Shown: positions 7,334-15,749, counted from the first letter of the stretch. The stretch: 33,026 nt of DNA from DATLGB01 sp038258425 (GCA_038258425.1 JBBSPV010000042.1:1-33026); one strand, 5' to 3'. Notes: generated from the sequence alone by a model not told the origin. Numbers and translations: made by a program.

Positions 7334-8517
7334 CCGACGCGACGGGCCCGCACGCGACCACGGCGGCGGGGGACCAGCGCGTCACGACGCTCGAGCTGTT
7401 CTTCGACCTCGTCTTCGTCTTCACGCTGACCCAGCTCACCGAGGTGCTCGTGCACGAGGGGCTCGGCCGCGGCCTCGCCCAGGGATCGCTCATGCTCGGG
7501 ATCATCTTCTTCATGTACGGCGGCTACGCCTGGCTGACCAACGCCGTGGTGCTCGACACGGGCCTACGCCGGGGCGGCCTGCTGGCCGGCATGGCCGCCT
7601 ACCTGACGCTCGCGCTCGCGGTGCCGGACGCGTTCGCGGACACGGGCGCGGCCTTCGGCCTGGCCTACCTCGTCGTCGTCGGCCTGCATCTCGTCCTCTA
7701 CCGGCTGTCGAGCTCGGTGGGCTCGCGCCGTGGCATCCTCGCCATCGCCCCGAGCAACCTCGCCGGCGCCGGCCTCGTGCTCGCGGGCGGCCTGGCCGGG
7801 GGCACCGCGCAGTACGCCCTGTGGGCGGCGGCCGTCGCCGTGCTCTGGCTCGTGCCGCTCCTGGGCGCCGTCGGGTCCTTCGAGCTGTCGCCGGCCCACT
7901 TCATCGAGCGCCACGGCCTCGTGGTCATCGTGGCCATCGGCGAGTCGGTCGTGGCGATCGGCCTCGGCGCGCGCGAGGCCGAGCTCAGCCTCGGGCTCGT
8001 CGCGATCACGACCCTCGGGCTCGGGCTCAACGCGCTGCTGTGGTGGACGTACTTCGGCGGCGACGACGCCCGGGCGGAGACCGCGCTCGAGGCCATGCCC
8101 GCGGGTCGGCGGGGACGGGCGGCGCTCCTGGGCTACGGCCACTGCCACCTGGCGCTGCTCGGGGGCGTGATCGCCGTGGCGGCGGGCCTGACGGAGGTCG
8201 TGGCGCATCCGGGGGAGGCACTGGAGGCCACGCCGGCGCTCGAGCTCGCCGGCGGTGCGGCGCTGTTCCTCCTCGGCGACGCGGCCCTGCGCCGCACGCT
8301 CGGGATCGGCGACGGGCGCTGGCGCGCGCTGGCCGGCGTGGCCCTGCTCGTCACCGTCCCGCTCGGGCTGTCGCTGTCGGGCGCCGCCATGCTCGTCGGC
8401 CTCGTGGCGCTCTACGCGCTCGCACTGGGCGTCGAGGCTCAGCAGGTGCCGGCGTCCGCGAGCCGCACCGAGGCCCGGGCGAGCACGCGGCCGCCGCTCG
8501 AGACGCGCAGGCGGTAG
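7330..8517 (+). CDS. Low-temperature-requirement A (LtrA) family membrane protein
   Basis: This 395-residue polytopic membrane protein carries the LtrA hallmark LELFFDLVFVFTLTQL near residues 21-36. Roughly ten or more hydrophobic segments follow, with conserved FIERHGLVVIVAIGESVVAIG (about 190-210). LtrA proteins are named from a Listeria cold-growth phenotype, and their biochemical role is not settled. Start is GTG overlapping the plsC-like stop (GTGA), so the two are coupled and may both concern membrane lipids. The last ~25 codons overlap the end of a convergent gene and look low-complexity (Ala/Ser/Arg), so the tail may be dispensable. Confidence 0.85.
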   Translation: MTDATGPHATTAAGDQRVTTLELFFDLVFVFTLTQLTEVLVHEGLGRGLAQGSLMLGIIFFMYGGYAWLTNAVVLDTGLRRGGLLAGMAAYLTLALAVPDAFADTGAAFGLAYLVVVGLHLVLYRLSSSVGSRRGILAIAPSNLAGAGLVLAGGLAGGTAQYALWAAAVAVLWLVPLLGAVGSFELSPAHFIERHGLVVIVAIGESVVAIGLGAREAELSLGLVAITTLGLGLNALLWWTYFGGDDARAETALEAMPAGRRGRAALLGYGHCHLALLGGVIAVAAGLTEVVAHPGEALEATPALELAGGAALFLLGDAALRRTLGIGDGRWRALAGVALLVTVPLGLSLSGAAMLVGLVALYALALGVEAQQVPASASRTEARASTRPPLETRRR

Positions 8518-8882
8518 CGGCCGGCCGGGAACGCCTCGGCGGTCAGCCGCAGGCCCCGGGGCGTCCACGCCCGCACGATCCTGCCGCGCCGGGCGGTGAG
8601 CCGCAGCCGCGAGCCGCGGGCCCCGTGGCCGGGCACGGCGAGGCGCAGGCGCAGGTGCGTCCCGCGGCGGGCGCCAGCGTAGCGCAGGCGGACGGCCAGC
8701 ACCGTCGGGGCGATCGCCCGGCACCGCCGCAGGGAACCGCCGTCGCGGCTGCGGATCCGCTCCTGGTTGACGAGCGTCGCCGTCCAGCCCGCAGCGCGCA
8801 CGCGGGGAACCGCGGCGGCGGCGGGTGCCGGGAGCAGGAGGGCGCCGGCCGCGAGGAGGGGAAGTGCGCGCCCCGGCTTCAC
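8439..8882 (-). CDS. Small secreted protein of unknown function
   Basis: This 147-residue protein opens with a clear signal peptide (KPGRALPLLAAGALLLPAPA, cleavage near 24). The mature part is rich in Arg, Val, Leu and Gly with alternating hydrophobic residues (YRLRVSSGGRVLARASVRL near the C terminus). That suggests a small beta-sandwich such as a periplasmic or cell-surface domain. Two Cys (RRCRAI and the penultimate residue) could form a disulfide. GTG at 8882 is chosen because the signal peptide begins there, although no ribosome-binding site is seen. An upstream GTG near 8936 would run into the divergent gene's start. The last 79 bases overlap the end of the convergent LtrA-type gene. Family not recognised. 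Confidence 0.6.
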   Translation of the reverse strand: MKPGRALPLLAAGALLLPAPAAAAVPRVRAAGWTATLVNQERIRSRDGGSLRRCRAIAPTVLAVRLRYAGARRGTHLRLRLAVPGHGARGSRLRLTARRGRIVRAWTPRGLRLTAEAFPAGRYRLRVSSGGRVLARASVRLADAGTC

Positions 8883-8933
8883 GGAGAGGTAGGGTGCCGT
8901 GCCGTCGTCGTCGTCAAAGAGGGGGTAGTGCAC

Positions 8934-10211
8934 GTGGGCAGTGCTCGCTGGTCTGTCGTCCTGGGTCTCGCCGTGGCCGTCGCGGGGCCGCCGGCGTCCG
9001 CTGCCGCGGCCGCCAAGCATCCCAGGAAGGTCACGGTCTGTCGTCGCGGCTGCGCATACTCCTCGATCCAGAAGGCCGTCAACCGCGTCGCCAAGGGCGG
9101 CACGGTCCGGATCAGGCCGGGGACCTACGTCGAGGGCGTCGTGGTCAAGGGCCGGCGCAAGGACGGGATCACCCTGCGTGGCCTCGGCGGCGCCCGGCGC
9201 GTCGTCCTGCAGGGCAAGGGCGCCAGGGACGCCGACGGCAACCCGGCCCAGAACGGCGTCTTCGTCGACGGCGCCGACGGCGTGCGGCTCGAGCGCCTCG
9301 TGGCGCGCAACTTCCCGGCCAACGGGTTCTTCGTGCGCAACGCCCGGGGCTATCTGATGAGGAACCTGACCGCCGCCTTCAACCGCTCCTACGGCCTGTA
9401 CGCGTTCAACTCCCGCGGCGGGCGCATGACGCGCTCGACCGGCTACGGGCACGGCGACTCGGCCTTCTACGTCGGGCAGACGCCGCCGCAGAAGCACCCC
9501 AGGCGCACGAGCCTCGACCACCTCAAGGGCTACGAGAACGTCCTGGGCTACTCCGGCACGAACTCGCGCTACGTCGACATCACGAAGTCCGACTTCTTCA
9601 ACAACGGGGCCGGCATCGTGCCCAACACGCTGAAGTCGGAGAAGTACGCGCCCGCGACGTCGGGGACGATCCGCGGCAACCGCGTGTTCTGGAACAACTT
9701 CAACTACTTCAAGCCGGGCTCGCCGGTCAAGCCGCTGCCGTCGGCCGCGGGTTCGTTCAACTACCCGACGGGCACGGGGGTCGTGCTCTTCGGCGTGACG
9801 AAGTGGAAGGTCTCCGACAACGACATCTTCGGCAACTTCAAGTGGGGGGTCTTCTCCGTCTCGGACCCGACGTTCAAGCCGGCCACCAATCGGCGCAACC
9901 GGGTCACGGGCAACCGCATGGGCGGCGCCAACGGTGACGCCAACGGGGTCGACGTCTTCACGGAGGGCTCAGGCTCGGGCAACTGCTGGTCGGGCAACGG
10001 CACGGTCACCCTCGACCCCGGCTCCCAGCCGGACGTCCAGCTCTATCCGGGCTGCGCCGGGTCCCCGCCGGCCAACGGGCGCGATGATCAGCAGCTCGGC
10101 GAGGTGGCCGGCTATCTGCTGCAAGGCGTCGGCCAGGAGAGCTCGTGGGTCAAGCATCCCCACAAGCGGGTCGGCACCTACAAGCCGATCGACGGGGAGT
10201 CGGTCCGATGA
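8934..10211 (+). CDS. Secreted right-handed parallel beta-helix protein (NosD/pectate-lyase-like fold)
   Basis: This 425-residue protein has a signal peptide (cleavage near ASA, 24). The N-terminal SIQKAVNRVAKGGTVRIRPGTYVEGV (about 43-68) is typical of beta-helix proteins such as NosD and pectin/pectate lyase-like surface enzymes. Repeated short coils follow (NGFFVRNARG, YGLYAFNSRGG, NNGAGIVPN, WGVFSVSD). No polysaccharide-lyase catalytic set is evident. GTG at 8934 is chosen because GAGGGGG sits about nine bases upstream, and GTG 8928 is an alternative. It is first of five overlapping genes encoding copper proteins. A NosD-like role in copper-site maturation is possible but is only analogy, and sugar or surface binding is equally possible. 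Confidence 0.85.
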   Translation: MGSARWSVVLGLAVAVAGPPASAAAAAKHPRKVTVCRRGCAYSSIQKAVNRVAKGGTVRIRPGTYVEGVVVKGRRKDGITLRGLGGARRVVLQGKGARDADGNPAQNGVFVDGADGVRLERLVARNFPANGFFVRNARGYLMRNLTAAFNRSYGLYAFNSRGGRMTRSTGYGHGDSAFYVGQTPPQKHPRRTSLDHLKGYENVLGYSGTNSRYVDITKSDFFNNGAGIVPNTLKSEKYAPATSGTIRGNRVFWNNFNYFKPGSPVKPLPSAAGSFNYPTGTGVVLFGVTKWKVSDNDIFGNFKWGVFSVSDPTFKPATNRRNRVTGNRMGGANGDANGVDVFTEGSGSGNCWSGNGTVTLDPGSQPDVQLYPGCAGSPPANGRDDQQLGEVAGYLLQGVGQESSWVKHPHKRVGTYKPIDGESVR

Positions 10212-10618
10212 GGCGCCCCGAGCCGCGCCTCGGCCTCGCCGCGCTCGCCGGCGCCGGCCTGCTGGCCGGCGCCGTTCCGGCCGTCGCGGGGTCCGCGCCG
10301 GCCGACGCCGTCGCCACCGCGGCGAAGAAGAAGCGCAGGCCCAAGCCGCGCGCGGTCAAGGTCCGCGACAACTACTACGGCCCGGCGAAGCTCAAGGTCC
10401 GCAGGAACACGAAGGTCACCTGGAAGTGGCCCTCCGACATCGGTGACACGCACGACGTCAAGACCAGGAAGGTGCCCAGGGGGGCGAAGAAGTTCCAGTC
10501 GCCGCCCTACGCGTCCGGCGCGAAGTACTCCCAGACGTTCAAGAAGCCCGGGACGTACAAGCTCTACTGCACCTTCCACTCGACGGAGATGACCATGACC
10601 GTCGTCGTCAAGAAGTGA
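10208..10618 (+). CDS. Secreted cupredoxin (type 1 copper protein)
   Basis: This 136-residue protein has a signal peptide (about 1-28), a Lys/Arg-rich linker (40-48), and a single plastocyanin/azurin-like domain. Type 1 copper ligands are visible: H82 in GDTHDV, then C121, H124 and a likely axial Met (M128, or M130) in YCTFHSTEMTMTV. Expected role is extracytoplasmic single-electron transfer. Its ATG overlaps the beta-helix stop (ATGA) and its stop overlaps the oxidase start (GTGA), so its natural partner is probably the downstream multicopper oxidase. Confidence 0.88.
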   Translation: MRRPEPRLGLAALAGAGLLAGAVPAVAGSAPADAVATAAKKKRRPKPRAVKVRDNYYGPAKLKVRRNTKVTWKWPSDIGDTHDVKTRKVPRGAKKFQSPPYASGAKYSQTFKKPGTYKLYCTFHSTEMTMTVVVKK

Positions 10619-11661
10619 CGCCCGGGCTGCCGCCGATGGACCGCCGGTCCCTGTTCGGGGTCGGCGGCCTGAGCCTGCTGTGCACCCTCGGCGGCCACCG
10701 GATCGCGGCCGACGGCGACGAGGCCGACCTCGCGAAGCTCGCGCGCGACATCCCGGATCCGCCCGGACTGCGGCGCGCGCGCTTCGAGCAGGTGGCGCAG
10801 ACCCAGCCGGCGGTGGGTGGCGTTGTGCGCGAGCACTGGATCCAGGCCGAGCCGGTGCGCTGGACGATCGTGCCCACCCGCCGCGACGAGATGATGGACG
10901 AGCGCGTGCGCGGCCGGACGACCTTCCGCGCCCTCTGCTACCGGGAGTACACCGCGGGCTGGGCCGCGCCGCTCGGTCCCGGCCAGGTGCCGGGGCCGCT
11001 GATCAAGGCCGAGGTCGGCGACACGATCGTCGTCAACTTCCGCAACAAGGGTCCCGCCCCGGTCACGGTGCACCCGCACGGCGTCTTCTACACGAGCGAC
11101 ATGGACGGGTCCTACAAGGGCAAGTACACCGACTCGGGCGGCTTCGTCAAGCCGGGCCAGCGCTTCCGCTACGTGTGGGACTGCCGGGAGGGCACGGAGG
11201 GCGTGTGGCCCTACCACGACCACGGCCCGCTGGATCCGCTGCCGCTCTACAAGGGCCTGTTCGGGGCCATCCACGTGCGTCCCCGCGGCCAGCGCGAGAA
11301 CGACGTCGACCACTACATCTTCTTTCACTCCTTCATCCCCGCCGCCACCGGGCTGGGCCGGATCTTCCACTGCATCAACGGGCGCGCCTACGCGGGCAAC
11401 ACGCAGACGCTGCGGGCCAGGGTCGGCCAGCGCGTCGGCCAGCACGTGATCGGGATGAACAACGACTTCCACACCTACCACCTGCACGGCCATCGCTGGC
11501 GGGACCCGAGCGGGCGGATGGTCGACAACGTGACCGTCGGCCCCGCGGACGCCTACTCGCTCGAGTTCGTCGAGGACAACCCGGGCCGCTGGTTCTACCA
11601 CTGCCACGTCTTCTCCCATCTGCACGACGGGATGACCGGGTGGTACCTCGTCGAGGGCTGA
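10615..11661 (+). CDS. Two-domain multicopper oxidase (small-laccase type)
   Basis: At 348 residues this matches two-domain laccases, which oxidise phenols, metals or a protein partner and reduce oxygen to water. An N-terminal DRRSLFGVGG plus hydrophobic stretch resembles a Tat signal with only a weak twin-arginine context. All copper ligands are present: domain 1 has HPHG (H153, H155) and HDHG (H201, H203). Domain 2 has HTYHLHGH (H286, H289, H291) and HCHVFSHLHDGM (H329, C330, H331, H335, axial M340). The type 1 site is therefore in domain 2 with the trinuclear cluster between domains, and trimer assembly is expected. It lies between two cupredoxin genes with overlapping stops and starts. 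Substrate unknown. Confidence 0.92.
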   Translation: MTPGLPPMDRRSLFGVGGLSLLCTLGGHRIAADGDEADLAKLARDIPDPPGLRRARFEQVAQTQPAVGGVVREHWIQAEPVRWTIVPTRRDEMMDERVRGRTTFRALCYREYTAGWAAPLGPGQVPGPLIKAEVGDTIVVNFRNKGPAPVTVHPHGVFYTSDMDGSYKGKYTDSGGFVKPGQRFRYVWDCREGTEGVWPYHDHGPLDPLPLYKGLFGAIHVRPRGQRENDVDHYIFFHSFIPAATGLGRIFHCINGRAYAGNTQTLRARVGQRVGQHVIGMNNDFHTYHLHGHRWRDPSGRMVDNVTVGPADAYSLEFVEDNPGRWFYHCHVFSHLHDGMTGWYLVEG

Positions 11662-12371
11662 GCGCGGTCCTGGCGCTCGTGCTCGCCGCGGGGGCGGCCG
11701 GATCGGCGACGCCCGCCGGCGCGGTCTCGCGCAAGGTCGCGATCGGCGACTTCGCCTGGTCGCCGTTCGGCGTGACGGTCGACCGCGGGGACACGGTGAC
11801 GTGGTTCTGGGTCGGGCCGGACACGCAGCACTCCGTCACGGGTGAGGACGCGTTCTCCGCCGGCATCGATTCCGACCCCGGCGACGACGCCCCGTCCCAC
11901 GCGCCGGGCGACCGCTTCAAGGTGCGCTTCGACCGCCCCGGCGTCTACGCCCTGCACTGCAAGCTCCACGCGCTCGTGCGGGGGAAGGTGACGGTGCTCG
12001 ACGAGCCGGGCACGGGGGCGCCCTCGCCCGACCCCGATCCTCAGGTCACCCTCGACCTGCGAGCGCCGGAGCTCACGCAGGTGCGCTGGGCCGCCCCGGC
12101 GCTGCGGACGGGCCACTGGGCGCAGCTGCGCTACACGCTCGACGAGCGCGCGCGCGTGACCTTCGACGTCATGCGGCCGCGGCGCGGCGTGGACCGGCTC
12201 GTCGGCACCCGGCGCTTCCGCGGGCACGTCGGATGGAACACCTGGCGCTTCCACGGGCGGCTGCGCCACCGGCGGCTGCGGCCCGGTCGCTACTACGCGC
12301 TGCTCGTGGCCGCGGACGCCGACGGCAACCGCACGCGCGACGTGCGGCTGCCGTTCCGCGTCCGCCGATGA
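11640..12371 (+). CDS. Secreted cupredoxin-domain protein lacking axial Met, with C-terminal beta domain
   Basis: This 243-residue protein starts at GTG 11640, inside the end of the oxidase gene (22-base overlap). That start gives a textbook signal peptide (VPRRGLSAVLALVLAAGAAG). The cupredoxin domain (30-120) has ligands H64 (DTQHSV), C107 and H110 (LHCKLHALVRGKV). The usual axial Met in the HxxMxG pattern is Val113, which in other cupredoxins raises redox potential. A Pro/Asp linker (123-135) leads to a second beta-rich domain (136-243) with YTLDERARVTFDV and LRPGRYYALLVAADADGN, resembling a FlgD/Ig-like fold common on secreted actinobacterial proteins. Likely an electron-transfer partner of the oxidase. 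Confidence 0.82.
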   Translation: MVPRRGLSAVLALVLAAGAAGSATPAGAVSRKVAIGDFAWSPFGVTVDRGDTVTWFWVGPDTQHSVTGEDAFSAGIDSDPGDDAPSHAPGDRFKVRFDRPGVYALHCKLHALVRGKVTVLDEPGTGAPSPDPDPQVTLDLRAPELTQVRWAAPALRTGHWAQLRYTLDERARVTFDVMRPRRGVDRLVGTRRFRGHVGWNTWRFHGRLRHRRLRPGRYYALLVAADADGNRTRDVRLPFRVRR

Positions 12372-12907
12372 GCCTGGTGCTGCGCGACGGACTGCTGGAG
12401 GGCGTGGCGGTGGTGGTCGCCGGGGTGGGCGAGCCGGAGGGCGACGTGGCCGCGACCGCCACCCGGCTCGCCGAGCTCGGCGCGCGGGTCCGTCCGCTGC
12501 GGATCGACCCGGCGGCAGAGGCGCCGCAGCCGGCCGATCCGGTCGCCGTGCTCGTGTGGGACGGCGCGGGCGCAGCGGCCTCCGCGCCGGGCGTGGCCGG
12601 CGTCCACGCGGCCCTCGACGGGGCGTGGGTGGCCGTCCGCGCCGTGACCGCCGGCGACCTCTGGCCCTCCCGGCTGTTGCTGCTCGCGCCCCGCCCGGAC
12701 GACGCGCATCGCGCGGCGGCCCGGGCCGGCCTCGAGAACCTCGCGCGTACGCTCGGCGTGGAGTGGGCCCGCTTCGGCGTCCGGACGGTGGCGATCCTCC
12801 CGGGCGCCGGGACGGCGCCGGGCGAGGTGGCCGAGCTCGCCGGCTACCTCGCCTCCCCGGCGGGCGACTACTGCACGGGGACGGCGGTCGCGCTGCACCC
12901 GGGGTGA
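12368..12907 (+). CDS. SDR-like protein without catalytic Tyr/Lys
   Basis: This 179-residue protein has the C-terminal half of a short-chain dehydrogenase: AGLENLARTLGVEWARFGVRTVAILPG (120-146), then EVAELAGYLASP and TGTAVALHPG. The YxxxK site is R115-AAA-R119, so both catalytic residues are gone. The N-terminal Gly-rich loop reads AGVGEPEGD instead of TGxxxGIG, and the protein is about 70 residues shorter than classical SDRs. It has no signal peptide, so unlike its four upstream neighbours it is cytoplasmic. Its ATG overlaps the preceding stop (ATGA). It may be a non-catalytic binding or scaffold protein. Cofactor use is doubtful. Confidence 0.75.
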   Translation: MSLVLRDGLLEGVAVVVAGVGEPEGDVAATATRLAELGARVRPLRIDPAAEAPQPADPVAVLVWDGAGAAASAPGVAGVHAALDGAWVAVRAVTAGDLWPSRLLLLAPRPDDAHRAAARAGLENLARTLGVEWARFGVRTVAILPGAGTAPGEVAELAGYLASPAGDYCTGTAVALHPG

Positions 12908-12914
12908 GGGTCGG

Positions 12915-14447
12915 TCAGGCGGTGGCCGTCGCCGGGTCGATGTGCACCTCTCCCGCGCCGTCGGTCGTCCGGGCCGGCTGGCGGAGCAGCACGAGGCTGG
13001 CGATCGCGTTGACGGTCAACAGGCCCGCCGCGACGATCGCTGCGAGGCTGACGCCGTGCGCGAACGCGGTGTGCGCGCTGTCGAGCACGGTGTCGGGCAG
13101 CGGCGGGATGGCGTGCACGGCGTCGCTGAGCGTCTCGCGAGCCCGGCCCGGCGCGCCGGCCATGTCGAACCGGTAGATCGCGGCGCTCAGCGAGCCGAGC
13201 ACGGCGATCCCGAGCGCGCCGCCGAGCTCCGTGCCCGTCTCGGCAAGTCCGGCGCTCGCTCCGGCGCGCTCGGCCGGCGCGGTGCTCACCACGAGCCCGA
13301 GCGTGACGGCGAACACGGTCCCGAACCCGGCGTTGAGCAGCGTCGACCCCAACGCGAACCACGGCAGCCCAGCGCCCCCGCGGACCTGGGAGATCGCCAG
13401 CGCGCCGGCGGCGGCGGTGGCGAGGCCGACGGCGACCACGGAGCGCGGCGGCAGCCGCTTGCCCAGCGCGGGCGCCAGCGCCATCCCGCTGACGATCACG
13501 GCGAGCGCCCCGGGGATCGTCCACAGCCCGGCCTGGAGCTGACCGAGCCCGAGCACGAGCTGCAGGTACTGCGCCGTGACGAACGACAGACCGAACGAGA
13601 TCATCGCCGCGACCGAGTTGGTCCCCAGCGCGAAGCCGAACACGCGCGAGCGCAGCGAGCCCAGATCGATCAGGGGGTGCTCGAGCCGACGCTGGCGGGC
13701 GACGAAGGCCGCGGTGGCGATCACGGCGACGCCGAGCGCCACGCCGGGGATCACGTCGACGCCGTTCCGGACTGCCTCCTTGACCGCGTACACCGCGGCG
13801 AGCATGGCGACCATCGACTGCGCCGCGCTCAGCACGTCCAGACGTCCGGCCTCCGCGTTGCGGTACTCGGGCAGCAGCCTGGGGCCGGCGACGAGCAGGA
13901 GGGCCATGGCCGGGACGGCGATCAGGAACGCGGATCCCCACCAGAAGTGCTCGAGCAGGACCCCGCCGAGGAGCGGTCCGACGGCCGCGCCGAGCGCGAA
14001 CGACGAGCCCCAGGCCCCAATCGCGGCGGTGCGCTGCTGCTCGTCGGTGAACATCGTCGTGACGAGCGAGAGCGTCGCGGGCGCCAGGGTCGCGCCGGCG
14101 ATCCCGAGCAGTCCGCGGCAGATGATGAGCATGGCGGGGCTGACCGAGAAGGCAGCGACGATGGAGAGCACCCCGAAGGCTGCGGCGCCGTGGAGCAGCA
14201 GCCTGCGCCGTCCGATGCGGTCGCCGAGGGTGCCCATGGTGATGAGGGACCCGGCGATCAGGAAGCCGTAGGCGTCGGTGATCCAGAGCGTCTCGGTGGA
14301 GCTGGGATGGAGATCGGCGCTGATCTCGGGCAGCGCCAGGAACAGGACCGTCAGGTCCATGGTCGAGAGCATGCACGCGAGGGCGAGCACGCCGAGGCCG
14401 AGCCACTCGCGGCGGCCGGCGTGCGTTGTGGGGGTGGAGGTGCTCAT
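12915..14447 (-). CDS. MFS drug-efflux transporter, DHA2 (EmrB/QacA) family, 14 TM
   Basis: This 510-residue protein has the DHA2 signatures STMDLTVLFLALPEISADL in TM1 and GTLGDRIGRRRLLL between TM2 and TM3. A motif C-like GSSFALGAAVGPLLGG in TM5 marks it as an antiporter. Fourteen hydrophobic segments are consistent with proton-coupled export of hydrophobic cations or antibiotics. ATG at 14447 is preferred because the Thr/Ser-rich cytoplasmic N terminus begins there, although its ribosome-binding site is weak. It ends eight bases from the convergent SDR-like gene. It lies 63 bases after the ECF42-type sigma-factor gene on the same strand and could be read through from that operon. Confidence 0.9.
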   Translation of the reverse strand: MSTSTPTTHAGRREWLGLGVLALACMLSTMDLTVLFLALPEISADLHPSSTETLWITDAYGFLIAGSLITMGTLGDRIGRRRLLLHGAAAFGVLSIVAAFSVSPAMLIICRGLLGIAGATLAPATLSLVTTMFTDEQQRTAAIGAWGSSFALGAAVGPLLGGVLLEHFWWGSAFLIAVPAMALLLVAGPRLLPEYRNAEAGRLDVLSAAQSMVAMLAAVYAVKEAVRNGVDVIPGVALGVAVIATAAFVARQRRLEHPLIDLGSLRSRVFGFALGTNSVAAMISFGLSFVTAQYLQLVLGLGQLQAGLWTIPGALAVIVSGMALAPALGKRLPPRSVVAVGLATAAAGALAISQVRGGAGLPWFALGSTLLNAGFGTVFAVTLGLVVSTAPAERAGASAGLAETGTELGGALGIAVLGSLSAAIYRFDMAGAPGRARETLSDAVHAIPPLPDTVLDSAHTAFAHGVSLAAIVAAGLLTVNAIASLVLLRQPARTTDGAGEVHIDPATATA

Positions 14448-14510
14448 GTCCGGGACGTCGGAGTGCGCGCCCCCGGCTCGACAGATCAACGGGCACCCGG
14501 CCGTGCGGTG

Positions 14511-15749
14511 TCACGGCCGAGCGGCGCGCGCCTCGAGGTAGCGGCGCTCGGGTCCGCTGGAGGTGCGCTCGGCGGCGCGGCGGTACTCCGCGCGGGCGCC
14601 CGTCGCGTCCCCGGCCAGCTCGAGGAGGTGCGCGCGCACCGCGGGCAGCCGGTGATGACCGGCGAGTCGCTCGTCGACGGCGAGGGCCTCGAGCGCGTCC
14701 AGCCCGGCGGCCGCGCCCTTCGCCATCCCCACCGCGACGGCTCGGTTGAGGCCGAAGACCGGGTTGTCGGTCATGCGGACGAGCAGCTCGTAGAGCGCGA
14801 GGATCTGTGACCAGTCGGTCTCCGCCGCCTCTGCCGCCTCCGCATGGACGGCAGCGATCGCGGCCTGCAACTGATAGGGGCCGAGGCGGCGCTTCGCCAG
14901 GGCATCCTCCACGAGGGCCAGGCCCTCGTCGATGCGGGCGCGGTCCCAGCGCGCTCGATCCTGTTCGGCCAGGGGTACGAGCTCGCCCCGAGGCCCGGTC
15001 CGGGCGACCCGGCGGGCGTCGGTCAGCAGCATGAGGGCGAGGAGCCCGTCGACTTCTCCGTCGTCGCGCAGCTGCTCGCGCACCTTGCCCGCGAGCCGGA
15101 TCGCCTCCTCGGCGAGGTCCACGCGCTGGAGTTGCTCGCCGGCCGTGGCGGTGTAGCCCTCGTTGAAGATCAGGTAGAGCACGTGGAGCACCGAGGGTCG
15201 CCGGGCCTCATCGAGAAGGGCGGGGTCGCCGAAGTGGCGCCCGGCTCGGTCGATCGTGCGCTTGGCGCGCGAGATGCGCTGCGCCATGGTCGCCTCCGGC
15301 ACGAGGTACGCGCCGGCGATCTCGGCCGTGGTCAGCCCACCGACGGCGCGAAGGGTGAGCGCCACCTGGGACGCCGGCGCGAGCGCCTCGTGGCAGCACA
15401 GCGCCAGGATCGTCAGCGTGTCGTCGTCGTCCGGCTCGAGCAGCCGTGCGTCGGCCGGGGGGCTGGTCCGTCGGTCGGCCGTGGTGAGGGCGAAGTCGGC
15501 ATCCTCTCGCCGGCGGCGGGCCTCGTCGGAGCGCATCTGGTCGACGAGCCGGCGGCTCGCGACGGTGATCAGCCAGGCGCGCGGGTCGTCGGGCATCCCG
15601 GCGCGGCTCCACTGCGCCGCGCCGGCAGCGAGGGCCTCCTGGACCGCCTCCTCGCTCTCGGCGAAGTGGCCGTAGCGGCGAACGAGCGCGCCGAGGACCT
15701 GCGGGGCGAGATGCCGCAGCAGATCGTCGACGCGCCCGCTCGCCGTCAC
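14511..15749 (-). CDS. ECF42-type RNA polymerase sigma factor with C-terminal TPR-like extension
   Basis: This 412-residue sigma-70-family factor has region 2 at about 10-80 (FAESEEAVQEAL, DDPRAWLITVASRRLVDQMR) and region 4 at about 115-175 (LTTAEIAGAYLVPEATMAQRISRAK). A long helical C-terminal extension includes VLYLIFNEGY, the DUF6596-like hallmark of ECF42 factors. These lack an anti-sigma factor and are linked to DGPF (YCII) proteins, as here. The GTG start overlaps the YCII stop (GTGA). The extension, made of TPR-like helices, is thought in this group to control activity. The likely promoter recognised is upstream of the operon at 17326-17352. Confidence 0.92.
   Translation of the reverse strand: MTASGRVDDLLRHLAPQVLGALVRRYGHFAESEEAVQEALAAGAAQWSRAGMPDDPRAWLITVASRRLVDQMRSDEARRRREDADFALTTADRRTSPPADARLLEPDDDDTLTILALCCHEALAPASQVALTLRAVGGLTTAEIAGAYLVPEATMAQRISRAKRTIDRAGRHFGDPALLDEARRPSVLHVLYLIFNEGYTATAGEQLQRVDLAEEAIRLAGKVREQLRDDGEVDGLLALMLLTDARRVARTGPRGELVPLAEQDRARWDRARIDEGLALVEDALAKRRLGPYQLQAAIAAVHAEAAEAAETDWSQILALYELLVRMTDNPVFGLNRAVAVGMAKGAAAGLDALEALAVDERLAGHHRLPAVRAHLLELAGDATGARAEYRRAAERTSSGPERRYLEARAARP

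Noticed and set aside
8883..8933. Possible promoter (TAGGGT at 8890) and GTC repeats between the secreted-protein gene and the beta-helix gene
   Set aside because: The hexamer is 38 bases from the start codon and no -35 matches it. The GTC run is short. Left uncalled.
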